From: Actinomycetes bacterium
GTDB taxonomy: Bacteria > Actinomycetota > Actinomycetes > Actinomycetales > Cellulomonadaceae
Assembly (NCBI GenBank): GCA_023438885.1
Contig: JAEXPS010000165.1
Coordinates: forward strand, 1-18,133
Direction of reading: 5' to 3'
Length of the DNA stretch: 18,133 nt
Shown: piece by piece, positions 7,167 through 15,640 of the stretch
Position numbering within the stretch: the first letter of the stretch is position 1
How the letters are laid out: each line of letters starts with the position of its first letter
Notes under the pieces: generated by a model
Databases searched by the model: none
What the model was told of the DNA's origin: nothing
The model's input: the letters and a program-made list of their open reading frames with translations, nothing else
Translations under genes and position numbers: made by a program

Positions 7167-7730
7167 GTGATCGGGGTGCGCGAGGACGAGCGGGTGACGG
7201 AGGTCGTTCACGTCATGCCGGTGGACGCGCCCACCACGGCCGCCCGCTACGACCACGAGTTCACCGCGTTCATGGCCGAGCACGCCGACAGCCTGCTGCA
7301 CACCGCGTGGCTGCTCGTCGGGAACATGGACCGCGCCGAGGAGCTGACCCAGCAGGCGCTGGTCCGCACCTACGCGGCGTGGCGGCGCGCGCGCACCGAC
7401 CCGCTCCCGTACGCCCGCCGGGTGCTGGTCAACTTGCGGGTCGACACCTGGCGGCGCCGCCGGCGCGAGGTGTTGACCGACGCCGTGCCCGACACGGGAG
7501 TCGCCGGCGCGCAGAAGCGGGCCGACGACCGCGACCAGCTCACCCGCGCGCTCGCGCTGCTCACCGAGCGGCAGCGCCGGGTCGTCGTGCTCCGCTACCT
7601 CATGGATCTGTCCGAGGCCGACGTCGCCGCCGACCTCGGCGTCACACCCGGCACTGTCAAGACCACCGCGTCGCGCGGCCTGGCCCGGCTCCGGGCCGAG
7701 CTGGCCTCGCAGCAAGGAGCCGAGCGATGA
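7167..7730 (+). CDS. ECF RNA polymerase sigma factor, SigE family (module 2)
   Basis: This 187-residue paralog of the sigma factor at 3473 has long identical runs: AEELTQ-ALVRTY, NLRVDTWRRRRREVL, DDRDQL-RALALLT, LSEADVAADLGV and GTVK-TASRGLA-LRA. Region 2 spans about residues 28-97 and region 4 about residues 122-176. The linker between regions (VPDTGVAGAQKRA) and the N-terminus are the most diverged parts, as expected for duplicates with separate partners. The stop overlaps the next ATG (ATGA). The start is uncertain. GTG 7167 fits a leaderless transcript from the ECF promoter, whereas GTG 7194 has GAGGA 7 bases upstream and would give 178 residues. Confidence 0.92.
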   Translation: MIGVREDERVTEVVHVMPVDAPTTAARYDHEFTAFMAEHADSLLHTAWLLVGNMDRAEELTQQALVRTYAAWRRARTDPLPYARRVLVNLRVDTWRRRRREVLTDAVPDTGVAGAQKRADDRDQLTRALALLTERQRRVVVLRYLMDLSEADVAADLGVTPGTVKTTASRGLARLRAELASQQGAER

Positions 7731-9736
7731 GCCGCGACACCGACCTCGTCGGCACCCTCCGGCAGCTGGACCGCGCGCAGTACCCGGGCCGTGGCGAGCG
7801 GCTGGACCCCGGGCTCGTCGTGCGCGCTGGCCGACGCCGCGTCCGCAACCGCCGCCTCGCCGCCGGCGTCGCCTCGGGCGCCCTGGTCCTCGCGCTCGCC
7901 TTCGGCGTGCCGGCGGCGCTCTCCGGGCGCGCGACGAGCCACCCGCCCGCCGGCCAGGACGCGGCCCAGGCGCCGCGGCCGGTCGGCACGGGCCGGATCG
8001 CCGTCCTGACTGACGACATCGCGGCCGTCAACCTGCCCGCCGGCGAGGGGACGACGGAGCTGACCGTCGATGACATCCTGGGCTGGCACGTGCGCTTCTC
8101 GCCGGCGGCGGGCGGTTCGGCCGGCGTGGACGTCAGCTGGGAGCGCGAGGCGGGCGCGCCCGGGTGGGACACGCCGCCCGACCCGTTCCGCCGGACCATC
8201 AGCGGCGCGCCGGACTCCGCACCCGTCGGTGGCTGGGCGTCCGGTGAAGCGGCAGGCGATGCCGTGTATGTCGTCGCCGGTGCCGTCCCGGTCGGCCTGC
8301 GCGGCCCGATCGCGCTGCTGACCAGCGAGGCGGCCTTCGACCTCGGCGATGCCGGCAAGACCCTCACCGTCGAGGTGCCCACGTTCGAGGCGTTCGACGG
8401 GCGGCTGCTCTACGCCGTCGCGCTGCGGGGCGACTCCGCGAGGCAGTTCGCCGCCCAGGGCTGGCAGATGACCTTCGTCGGCGCCGGCGGCGAGGCGGTC
8501 GTGCCGGGCTGCGAGGACCATGACCTGGCGACGTGCGCCATCGAACGGCTTCCCTACGACCGGGTCGCGGCCGGCGAGGTCCCGATCCAGCGGTTCGCCC
8601 CGGTCGAGCCCGCACCTGACGCCACCGGTGCGGACGGCCCGGTCACCGTGCTGCCCGCGTACGGCCTGCCGGACCCGGTCGAAGCGGGCCTCGTGGGGCC
8701 GGTCGAGGCGCTCGAGCCTGTGGACGGCGTGAACGCTCACGTGCTCGGCGGCGGCGACGGCTCGGTGCTGCCCGTCGCGGTCACGCCGACCACGCCGCCC
8801 GACGGCAGCGACTACTTCCCGGCCCACCGTTCTGGGTTCGGCCTGTGGACGCCGGGCGGCGGCATCGAGTGGATCACGCCGCCCCCGAGCGCGCCGCAGC
8901 GCGGAGCCGAGACGGTGGAGGCCACGGTCAGTTCCGAGTGGGTGGCGTGGTTCGAGAGCGACTACGACAACTGGCTCGACACGCCGTACGTGCTCTGGGC
9001 CAAGCCCCGCTCCGGCGGTGACGCACGCGAGATCGCCCGGTCGCAGGAGGCGCCCGAGGGTGTGTTGCAGCACGCGATCTACGACCACCGGCCCGTCATC
9101 GTCGGCGACAGGCTGTTCTGGTACGACGAGGTCTACGAGGACGGCAGCACCGCGGCCGTGATGCTCTCGGCCCCGCTCGACGGGTCCCAGCCGGCGCGCG
9201 TCGAGATGCGTGGCGTGACGACGCTGATGCAGGACCGCTGCGGCGACGAGGCCGTGCTCTCCGTCCTCGCCAGCAGCGCGGACGGCTCCGCGCAGGAGCT
9301 GCATCGCCTGACCATCGGCGGCTCAGGCGCCGTCGAGTCCGACGACCGCGCGGAGGACCTGCTCCGCTCGGCGAGCGACCCGCGGGCCCTCGCGGTGTGC
9401 GGCAGCACGTCCGCCGTCGCCCGCGACATCGACCCGGAGGCGGCCGACCGCGGCACGCTGCTCCAGGTGGACCATGCGGGCGAGCGTCGGACGTTCGAGT
9501 GGCCGAAGGGCACCGGGTCGTCCCTGCGCGACCTGACGATTGCGCACGGCCTCGTGACGTGGTCGATGGTCAACGGCACGGACGACGGCGGCGCCTACGT
9601 TCTCGACCTCGCGACGGGGACGCTGCACCGGTTCGCAGGCTCGGCGTCGCCGGCCACCGACGGCACGTTCGTGTGGTGGACGGTCGATGACTCCGGGACG
9701 CCCCAGGTCGTGGCCGCGCGGCTGCCCGGTGGCTGA
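7727..9736 (+). CDS. Single-pass membrane partner of the ECF sigma factor with propeller-like C-terminus (module 2)
   Basis: The protein has 669 residues. ATG 7727 overlaps the sigma stop and is preceded by AAGGAG with a 7-base spacer. Residues 1-43 are cytoplasmic and basic near the membrane (AGRRRVRNRRL, compare VGSRRRRSRRL in module 1). Residues ~44-66 form one membrane helix. Residues ~85-280 carry the domain shared with module 1: GTGRIAVL, VVAGAVP, VEVPTF, GRLLYAVAL and VVPGC with Cys 262/270, then LPYD. From about 330 to the end come repeated strand-rich segments with aromatic cores (EWVAWFESD, YVLWAKP, RLFWYDEV, LVTWSMVNG, FVWWTVDDS), resembling blades of an extracytoplasmic beta-propeller. 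Two further Cys (505, 558) could pair. A role as anti-sigma factor sensing an outside ligand is inferred from topology and coupling. The propeller call is pattern-based. Confidence 0.75.
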   Translation: MSRDTDLVGTLRQLDRAQYPGRGERLDPGLVVRAGRRRVRNRRLAAGVASGALVLALAFGVPAALSGRATSHPPAGQDAAQAPRPVGTGRIAVLTDDIAAVNLPAGEGTTELTVDDILGWHVRFSPAAGGSAGVDVSWEREAGAPGWDTPPDPFRRTISGAPDSAPVGGWASGEAAGDAVYVVAGAVPVGLRGPIALLTSEAAFDLGDAGKTLTVEVPTFEAFDGRLLYAVALRGDSARQFAAQGWQMTFVGAGGEAVVPGCEDHDLATCAIERLPYDRVAAGEVPIQRFAPVEPAPDATGADGPVTVLPAYGLPDPVEAGLVGPVEALEPVDGVNAHVLGGGDGSVLPVAVTPTTPPDGSDYFPAHRSGFGLWTPGGGIEWITPPPSAPQRGAETVEATVSSEWVAWFESDYDNWLDTPYVLWAKPRSGGDAREIARSQEAPEGVLQHAIYDHRPVIVGDRLFWYDEVYEDGSTAAVMLSAPLDGSQPARVEMRGVTTLMQDRCGDEAVLSVLASSADGSAQELHRLTIGGSGAVESDDRAEDLLRSASDPRALAVCGSTSAVARDIDPEAADRGTLLQVDHAGERRTFEWPKGTGSSLRDLTIAHGLVTWSMVNGTDDGGAYVLDLATGTLHRFAGSASPATDGTFVWWTVDDSGTPQVVAARLPGG

Positions 9737-9772
9737 CGGCAGGCAGCCGCGGGCTCGTCGGACGCGAACTGC

Positions 9773-11155
<1,383 letters not shown>

Positions 11156-11286
11156 GGTGCAGCTCCTGGGAGTAGACGGCCGCGGTTGGGTGCCGCGGAC
11201 AACCGCCTCAGGCTACCGGCCCGGGCCGCTGACCATCGCCGTCGCCCGCTGAGCAGGCGCGGGCCGGACTCGCCCGGACCCGCGGG

Positions 11287-11292
11287 TAGCAT
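11287..11292 (+). promoter_or_regulatory. -10 element implying a leaderless DedA-like transcript
   Basis: TAGCAT (TANNNT type) ends 7 bases before the GTG at 11300, the spacing expected when transcription starts on the start codon itself. No purine-rich ribosome binding site precedes that GTG, and the -35 is not recognisable. Confidence 0.45.
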
Positions 11293-11299
11293 CGAGGCC

Positions 11300-11881
11300 G
11301 TGCCGACGGAGACTGACGTCGCCGCCGCCTACGGGTTGCGCGGCCTGCCGCTGGCCGCTGTCCTCGCGGTGCTGTTCCTCATCGTGCTGGCGCGTTCGCA
11401 CGCCACCTACTGGGCCGGGCGCGCACTCGTGCGCGGTGCCCGGCTCGGCGGCCAGAAGATCGCCGGGCCCCGGTGGTGGCGGGCGATGGTGGCTCGGGTC
11501 GGCGCCGTGACGGCATCTCCGGCGGCGCAGCGAGGGCTGGGGCTGGTGCACCGCTGGGGTCCGTTCGCCGTGACGCTGGCGTACCTGACGGTCGGCGCCC
11601 AGACGGCGGTCTTCGCCGGCGCAGGGATGCTCCGGATGCCGTACGGGCGGTTCACGCTCGCCTCGATTCCCGGGAGCGTGGCGTGGGCCGTGGTCTGGGG
11701 CACGGTCGGCATCGGGGCGGTGTACGGCGCGGTGGCGCTGGCCGCTCGCTCGCCGTGGGCGCTGGCCGGATTGGTCGCCGCGCTGGCGGTAGCCGGTGCG
11801 CTCGTCGTGCGCGCCCGCCGTGCTCCTCGCCGAGCGCCGACCTCGGCACCGAGCGCGGAGGTCTCGGCACCCAAGGCGTAG
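11300..11881 (+). CDS. Small DedA/VTT-like integral membrane protein, degenerate
   Basis: The 193-residue protein has an N-terminal membrane helix (LPLAAVLAVLFLIVLARS) and about three more hydrophobic segments near 90-108, 121-145 and 150-167, ending in a basic, Ala/Pro/Ser-rich tail. The pattern WAGRALVRGARLGG, then HRWGPFAVTLAYLTVGAQTAVFAGAGMLRMPYGRFTLASIPGSVAWAVVWG, resembles the second half of DedA/VTT proteins, which include flippases for undecaprenyl phosphate and other lipids. However, the conserved Arg of the DedA F-x-R-x-x-P and PGVR segments is missing (LTVGAQT), and the N-terminal Glu/Pro-rich re-entrant motif is absent. Lipid transport cannot be assumed. GTG 11300 is favoured by the -10 spacing. 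It converges on uppS, which makes the lipid carrier, but is not co-transcribed with it. Confidence 0.7.
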   Translation: MPTETDVAAAYGLRGLPLAAVLAVLFLIVLARSHATYWAGRALVRGARLGGQKIAGPRWWRAMVARVGAVTASPAAQRGLGLVHRWGPFAVTLAYLTVGAQTAVFAGAGMLRMPYGRFTLASIPGSVAWAVVWGTVGIGAVYGAVALAARSPWALAGLVAALAVAGALVVRARRAPRRAPTSAPSAEVSAPKA

Positions 11882-11902
11882 GCGCTCGACGACGGCAACG
11901 GT

Positions 11903-11929
11903 GCTCGCCGTGGCGAGCGGGCGGCTCGC
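11903..11929. terminator. Possible bidirectional terminator between the DedA-like gene and uppS
   Basis: Overlapping hairpins occupy the 63-base gap between convergent stops: GCTCGC-CGTG-GCGAGC at 11903-11918 and GCGAGC-N5-GCTCGC at 11913-11929. They share the middle arm, so only one can form at a time. No T run follows on either strand. Position supports a terminator; composition makes chance pairing plausible. Confidence 0.35.
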
Positions 11930-11944
11930 TCGCGACTCGTGCCG

Positions 11945-12763
11945 TCAGGCCCGCGGAGTCGTCGGCTGGTCGACGGCACCGCCGTAGCGGCGGTCGCGAC
12001 GGGCGTACTCCTCGACCGCACGCCACAGGTGACGCCGGTCGACCTCCGGCCACGGCTCGTCGAGGAACACGAGCTCCGCGTACGCCGACTGCCAGAGCAG
12101 GAAGTTGGACGTGCGCTGCTCCCCCGACGTGCGCAGGAACAGGTCCACGTCCGGCAGGTCCGGCTCGTCGAGATGGCGCTGGATCGTCTTCTCGGAGATG
12201 TGGTCCGGGTCCAGGCGACCCGCGGCGACCTCGCGAGCGATGGCGCGCGTGGCGTCGACCAGCTCGGCGCGGCCGCCGTAGTTGACGCACATCGTCAGCG
12301 TGCACACCGTGTTGTTCCGCGTCAGGCGCTCGGCTTCCTCGAGCTCGGCGATCACGCTGCGCCACAGGCGTGGACGGCGCCCGGACCAGCGCACCCGGAC
12401 ACCCCAGGAGTTCATCACGTCGCGGCGGCGCCGCAGCACGTCGCGGTTGAAGCCCATGAGGAACCGCACCTCGTCGGGCGAGCGCTTCCAGTTCTCGGTG
12501 GAGAAGGCGTAGGCCGACACGTGTTGGACGCCGACCTCGATGGCTCCGGCGACGACGTCGAGCAGCGATGCCTCCCCCGCGGCGTGGCCGGCGGTGCGCG
12601 GCAGGCCGCGCGCGTTGGCCCACCGGCCGTTGCCGTCCATGACGATGGCGACGTGCCGGGGTACCAGCTCGCGTGGGATCGCCGGCGGCGTCGCGCCCGA
12701 AGGATGCGGCGGCGGCGGGACCGGTGCCAGTGCGGAGTCCGGACCGCCCCTGCTGCGCGCCAT
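11945..12763 (-). CDS. uppS: Isoprenyl transferase (undecaprenyl diphosphate synthase family)
   Basis: This cis-prenyltransferase condenses isopentenyl diphosphate units onto an allylic primer to make the polyprenyl diphosphate lipid carrier for peptidoglycan and other envelope polymers. The 272-residue protein has all family signatures: HVAIVMDGNGRWA with the magnesium-binding Asp43, GHAAGEASL, YAFSTENWKRSPDEV, CVNYGGRAELVDA, and DLFLRTSGEQRTSNFLLWQSAYAELVF near the C-terminus. A Pro-rich tail of about 35 residues precedes the core, as in other actinobacterial homologs. Chain length and E/Z preference cannot be read from sequence. ATG 12763 has GAGGAGG 5 bases upstream; the adjacent GTG at 12766 is too close to it. 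It follows recO with an 84-base gap on the same strand, a common actinobacterial pairing, so co-transcription is likely. Confidence 0.95.
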   Translation of the reverse strand: MARSRGGPDSALAPVPPPPHPSGATPPAIPRELVPRHVAIVMDGNGRWANARGLPRTAGHAAGEASLLDVVAGAIEVGVQHVSAYAFSTENWKRSPDEVRFLMGFNRDVLRRRRDVMNSWGVRVRWSGRRPRLWRSVIAELEEAERLTRNNTVCTLTMCVNYGGRAELVDATRAIAREVAAGRLDPDHISEKTIQRHLDEPDLPDVDLFLRTSGEQRTSNFLLWQSAYAELVFLDEPWPEVDRRHLWRAVEEYARRDRRYGGAVDQPTTPRA

Positions 12764-12847
12764 CACGGCCTCCTCGTCTCGACGTGCCCGGCCATTCTGC
12801 CCGGTCAGCGCCGTGCCGAGCTCGACCGCCGCGGCACTCGCCGGCAG

Positions 12848-13579
12848 CTAGACCCGCTCCACCATCGGCAGCGAGCGCAGCCGCCGCTCCAGGTGGAACT
12901 GGCAGAACGCCGCCACCAGCCCGTTGCCCTCGGCGCGGTGGCGCTCGGCGCTCTCGTCGGCCACCGCCCAGTCGCCGACGAGCAGCGCTGCGAGCAGCTC
13001 GAACGTCTCCGGGGCCGGCGCCGCCGAGCCCGGGGGTCGGCAGGAGGAACAGACAGCGCCGCCCATCGCCACGGCGAACGCGTGGTGGGGGCCAGGCGCG
13101 CCACAGCGCGCGCAGTCGGCGAAGCTCGGGGCCCAGCCCGCGATCGCCAGGGCCCGCAACAGGTACGAGTCGAGCACCAGCCCGGGGGCGTGCTCCCGAC
13201 CCGCGAGCGCGCGCACGGCTCCGACCAGCAGCCAGTACTGCTGGAGGGCGGGCTCGTGCTCGGCCTCCACCAGGCGGTCGGCGGTCTCGAGCATCACGTT
13301 CCCGGCGGTGTACAGCGCGTAGTCCTCGCACACCGGCCGGCCATGGGCACCGAGCGTCTCGACCTGCGTCACGGTGTCGAGGTTGCGCCCGCCCGCCAGC
13401 TGGAGGTCGACGTGCATGAACGGCTCGAGGCGGGAGCCGAAGCGGCTCGTCGTGCGCCGCACGCCCTTGCCGACCGCGCGCACCTTGCCGTGCTCGCGCG
13501 TGAGCAGCGTGACGATGCGGTCGGCCTCACCCAGCTTCTGGGTGCGCAGCACGATCGCCTCGTCCCGGTACAGCGCCAC
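12848..13579 (-). CDS. recO: DNA repair protein RecO
   Basis: RecO works with RecR (and RecF) to load RecA onto single-stranded gaps and to anneal strands. The 243-residue protein begins with the N-terminal OB-fold sequence LYRDEAIVLRTQKLGEADRIVTLLTREHGKVRAVGKGVRR (first ~45 residues). It continues with the helical domain and a C4-type zinc site, CARCG and CSSC (about residues 162 and 182), as in Deinococcus RecO. The C-terminus (FCQFHLERRLRSLPMVE) is typical. GTG 13579 is chosen because GGAGGA lies 7 bases upstream and VALYRDE is the usual N-terminus. The frame stays open upstream to 13915, but that part lies in repeats and antisense to leuA's frame. It is followed by uppS on the same strand. 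The 63-bp palindromic repeats lie just upstream and may separate it from leuA transcription. Confidence 0.93.
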   Translation of the reverse strand: MALYRDEAIVLRTQKLGEADRIVTLLTREHGKVRAVGKGVRRTTSRFGSRLEPFMHVDLQLAGGRNLDTVTQVETLGAHGRPVCEDYALYTAGNVMLETADRLVEAEHEPALQQYWLLVGAVRALAGREHAPGLVLDSYLLRALAIAGWAPSFADCARCGAPGPHHAFAVAMGGAVCSSCRPPGSAAPAPETFELLAALLVGDWAVADESAERHRAEGNGLVAAFCQFHLERRLRSLPMVERV

Positions 13580-13617
13580 GCCCCCATCCTCCCCCACGGC
13601 ACCCCCACACCCCCTGC

Positions 13618-13743
13618 CGCAACGTCCGAGGAAGTGGTCGCTAGAACGGCCACTTGCTCGGACATTGCGGTGGGGAGGGACGCAACGTCCGAGGAAGTGG
13701 TCGCTGGAACAGCCACTTGCTCGGACACTGCGGTGGGGAGGGG
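13618..13743. repeat. Two tandem 63-bp copies of a long imperfect palindrome
   Basis: Copy 1 is 13618-13680 and copy 2 is 13681-13743; they match at about 59 of 63 positions. Within copy 1, the 22-base arms 13619-13640 and 13647-13668 pair at 19 positions around a 6-base loop (CTAGAA). Copy 2 has the same layout with arms 13682-13703 and 13710-13731, and the left arms of the two copies are identical. A GGTGGGGAGGG tail ends each copy. The cluster lies between the leuA stop and the recO start, where a terminator or processing signal could act. It resembles a REP-type intergenic element. No coding sequence is needed to explain it. Confidence 0.85.
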
Positions 13744-13746
13744 CGG

Positions 13747-13797
13747 GGTGGCGGTTGGTCAGCGCGGGTGGCGGTTGGTCAGCGTTGGTGGCGGTTG
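13747..13797. repeat. 20-bp tandem repeat covering the leuA stop codon
   Basis: The unit GGTGGCGGTTGGTCAGCG(CG/TT) occurs at 13747-13766 and 13767-13786, with a partial third copy from 13787. On the minus strand the third copy and the start of the second encode the last residues of LeuA (NRHQR, then TGA). The others repeat that gene end, including its stop, downstream. It looks like slippage duplication of the leuA 3' end. Confidence 0.75.
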
Positions 13798-15575
13798 ACG
13801 GCGCTGACGATGGCCTTGAGCGAGGCCGTGGTGATCGAGGGGTCGATGCCGACGCCCCAGAGGATGTCCCCGCCGATGGCGCACTCGACGTACGCGGCGG
13901 CCGTCGCGTCACCACCGGCCGAGAGCGCGTGCTCGGCGTAGTCGAGCACGGCGAGGTCGACCCCCGCTGCCTTCAGCGCGGCGACGAAGGCGGCCACCGG
14001 CCCGTTCCCGGTGCCCGTCAGCGTGCGGGCTTCGCCGCGGTCGACGAGGTCCACCTCGAGCGTGTCGTCGCCGCCCTCGGTGCTCGTCGACCGGATGCCG
14101 CGCAGGGCGAACCTGCCCCACGGGTCCAGCGGCTCGGTGTCCGACGACGGCGCGGCGCCCGCCCGCACGCTCGACGAGCTCATCCCGGCGAACTCCGCCG
14201 GCAGGTACTCGTCGACGAACATGCGCCACAGATCGTCGGCCGTCACCTCGGTGCCGAGCCGGTCGGTGTGCCGCTGCACCACCTGGGAGAACTCGATCTG
14301 GAGTCGGCGCGGCAGGTCGAGGTCGCGCTCGGTCTTCATCAGGTAGCTGATGCCGCCCTTACCGGACTGGCTGTTCACCCGGATGATCGCGTCGTAGGTG
14401 CGCCCCACGTCACGCGGGTCGATCGGCAGGTACGGCACCGCCCAGACCAGCTCGTCGACCTCGACGCCGGCAGCGGCGGCGTCGGCCTCCATCGCCGCCA
14501 GCCCCTTCTTGATCGCATCCTGGTGCGAGCCGGAGAACGCGGTGAACACCAGGTCGCCGCCGTACGGGTGCCGCTCGCCCACCGGCATCTGGTTGCAGTG
14601 CTCCACCACGGAGCGCACCCGCGCCAGGTCGGAGAAGTCGATCTCCGGGTCGATCCCCTGGCTGAACAGGTTCATGCCGAGCGTCACCAGGTCGACGTTG
14701 CCCGTGCGCTCGCCGTTGCCGAACAGGCAGCCCTCGATGCGGTCGGCGCCGGCGAGGTAGCCCAGCTCCGCGGGGGCGACCGCCGTGCCGCGGTCGTTGT
14801 GCGGGTGCAGCGAGAGCACCACCTGGTGGCGGCGGTGCAGGTGCCGGTCCATCCACTCGATCGAGTCGGCGTAGACGTTGGGCGTGGCCATCTCGACGGT
14901 GGCCGGCAGGTTGATGATCACCGGCCGGTCGTCCGTCGGGTCCAGCTCGTCGAGCACCGCGTTGCACACACGCACGGCGTACTCCAGCTCGGTGCCCGTG
15001 TACGACTCCGGGGAGTACTCGTAGTAGACCTCGGTGTCCGGGACCAGCTCCTCGTACTTCTTGCAGAACCGCGCACCCGAGACGGCGATGTCGAGGATCC
15101 CGTCCTCGTCGGCGTGGAACACCACCCGCCGCTGCAGCACGGACGTCGAGTTGTAGAAGTGGACGATCGCCTGCTTGGCGCCGCGGATCGACTCGTACGT
15201 CCGCTCGATCAGGTGCTCGCGAGCCTGGGTGAGCACCTGGATCACCACGTCGTCCGGGATCCGGTTCTCCTCGATGAGCATGCGGACGAAGTCGAAGTCC
15301 GTCTGCGAGGCCGACGGGAAGCCGACCTCGATCTCCTTGTAGCCCATCTCGACGAGCAGCTCGAACATCGCCAGCTTGCGGGCGGCGTTCATCGGCTCGA
15401 TCAGCGCCTGGTTGCCGTCGCGCAGGTCGACGGCGCACCAGCGCGGAGCCTTCGTGATCGTCCTGGTCGGCCATGTGCGGTCAGGCAGGTCGACGCGGAT
15501 CTGCTCGTGGAACGGCCGGTACTTGTGCACCGGCATGCCCGACGGGCGCTGGCTGGTGCGGTCTGCGTAGCTCAT
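13779..15575 (-). CDS. leuA: 2-isopropylmalate synthase (long, allosteric form)
   Basis: LeuA condenses acetyl-CoA with 2-oxoisovalerate in the first committed step of leucine synthesis. The 598-residue protein is the long actinobacterial/fungal-like form. The TIM-barrel catalytic domain starts with the substrate/metal segment CAVDLRDGNQALIEPM (Arg52, Asp53). It has the metal-binding HPHNDRGTA (His257, His259, Asn260), the GCLFGNGERTGNVDL signature at about 282-296, and a linker region with QSGKGGISYLM. The last ~110 residues (IRSTSTEGGDDTLEVDLVDRG to AAYVECAIGGDILWGVGID) form the leucine-sensing regulatory domain, so leucine feedback inhibition is expected. ATG 15575 has GAGGA 6 bases upstream; a GTG at 15614 is in frame but lacks a site. 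No Leu-rich leader peptide was found in the 65 bases upstream. It lies downstream of the TgpA-like gene on the same strand. Confidence 0.96.
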   Translation of the reverse strand: MSYADRTSQRPSGMPVHKYRPFHEQIRVDLPDRTWPTRTITKAPRWCAVDLRDGNQALIEPMNAARKLAMFELLVEMGYKEIEVGFPSASQTDFDFVRMLIEENRIPDDVVIQVLTQAREHLIERTYESIRGAKQAIVHFYNSTSVLQRRVVFHADEDGILDIAVSGARFCKKYEELVPDTEVYYEYSPESYTGTELEYAVRVCNAVLDELDPTDDRPVIINLPATVEMATPNVYADSIEWMDRHLHRRHQVVLSLHPHNDRGTAVAPAELGYLAGADRIEGCLFGNGERTGNVDLVTLGMNLFSQGIDPEIDFSDLARVRSVVEHCNQMPVGERHPYGGDLVFTAFSGSHQDAIKKGLAAMEADAAAAGVEVDELVWAVPYLPIDPRDVGRTYDAIIRVNSQSGKGGISYLMKTERDLDLPRRLQIEFSQVVQRHTDRLGTEVTADDLWRMFVDEYLPAEFAGMSSSSVRAGAAPSSDTEPLDPWGRFALRGIRSTSTEGGDDTLEVDLVDRGEARTLTGTGNGPVAAFVAALKAAGVDLAVLDYAEHALSAGGDATAAAYVECAIGGDILWGVGIDPSITTASLKAIVSAVNRHQR

Positions 15576-15640
15576 GGGTGTCCTCGCCTCTGGTCCGGGG
15601 TGGTCAGCCGGCACGGCAGACTCCGCGGCGAGGGACCGGC

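Noticed and set aside
7071..7715. N-terminal extension of the M20 peptidase frame towards 7715
   Set aside because: It runs antisense to the sigma gene and lacks M20 features. The ATG at 7070 has a good ribosome site and is followed directly by the signal anchor.
7307..7726. Upstream extension of the module 2 membrane protein frame
   Set aside because: This stretch is the sigma gene read in another frame and gives Arg/Pro/Ala-rich shadow sequence. ATG 7727 has an AAGGAG site and the ATGA overlap.
9737..9772. Terminator between the module 2 membrane gene and glyS
   Set aside because: Only a 5-bp GGCAG/CTGCC pairing across a loop of over 20 bases is visible, which is too weak to call.
11156..11299. 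T-box riboswitch upstream of glyS
   Set aside because: The region lacks a recognisable T-box sequence and a terminator with a T run. glyS in actinobacteria is not usually T-box controlled.
13618..13797. CRISPR array
   Set aside because: The repeats are adjacent, with no unique spacers, and the units are long palindromes or a gene-end duplication. No cas genes are present.
15576..15640. Leucine attenuator leader before leuA
   Set aside because: No short frame with a run of Leu codons was found in the 65 bases between the upstream stop and leuA, and no competing hairpins were clear.
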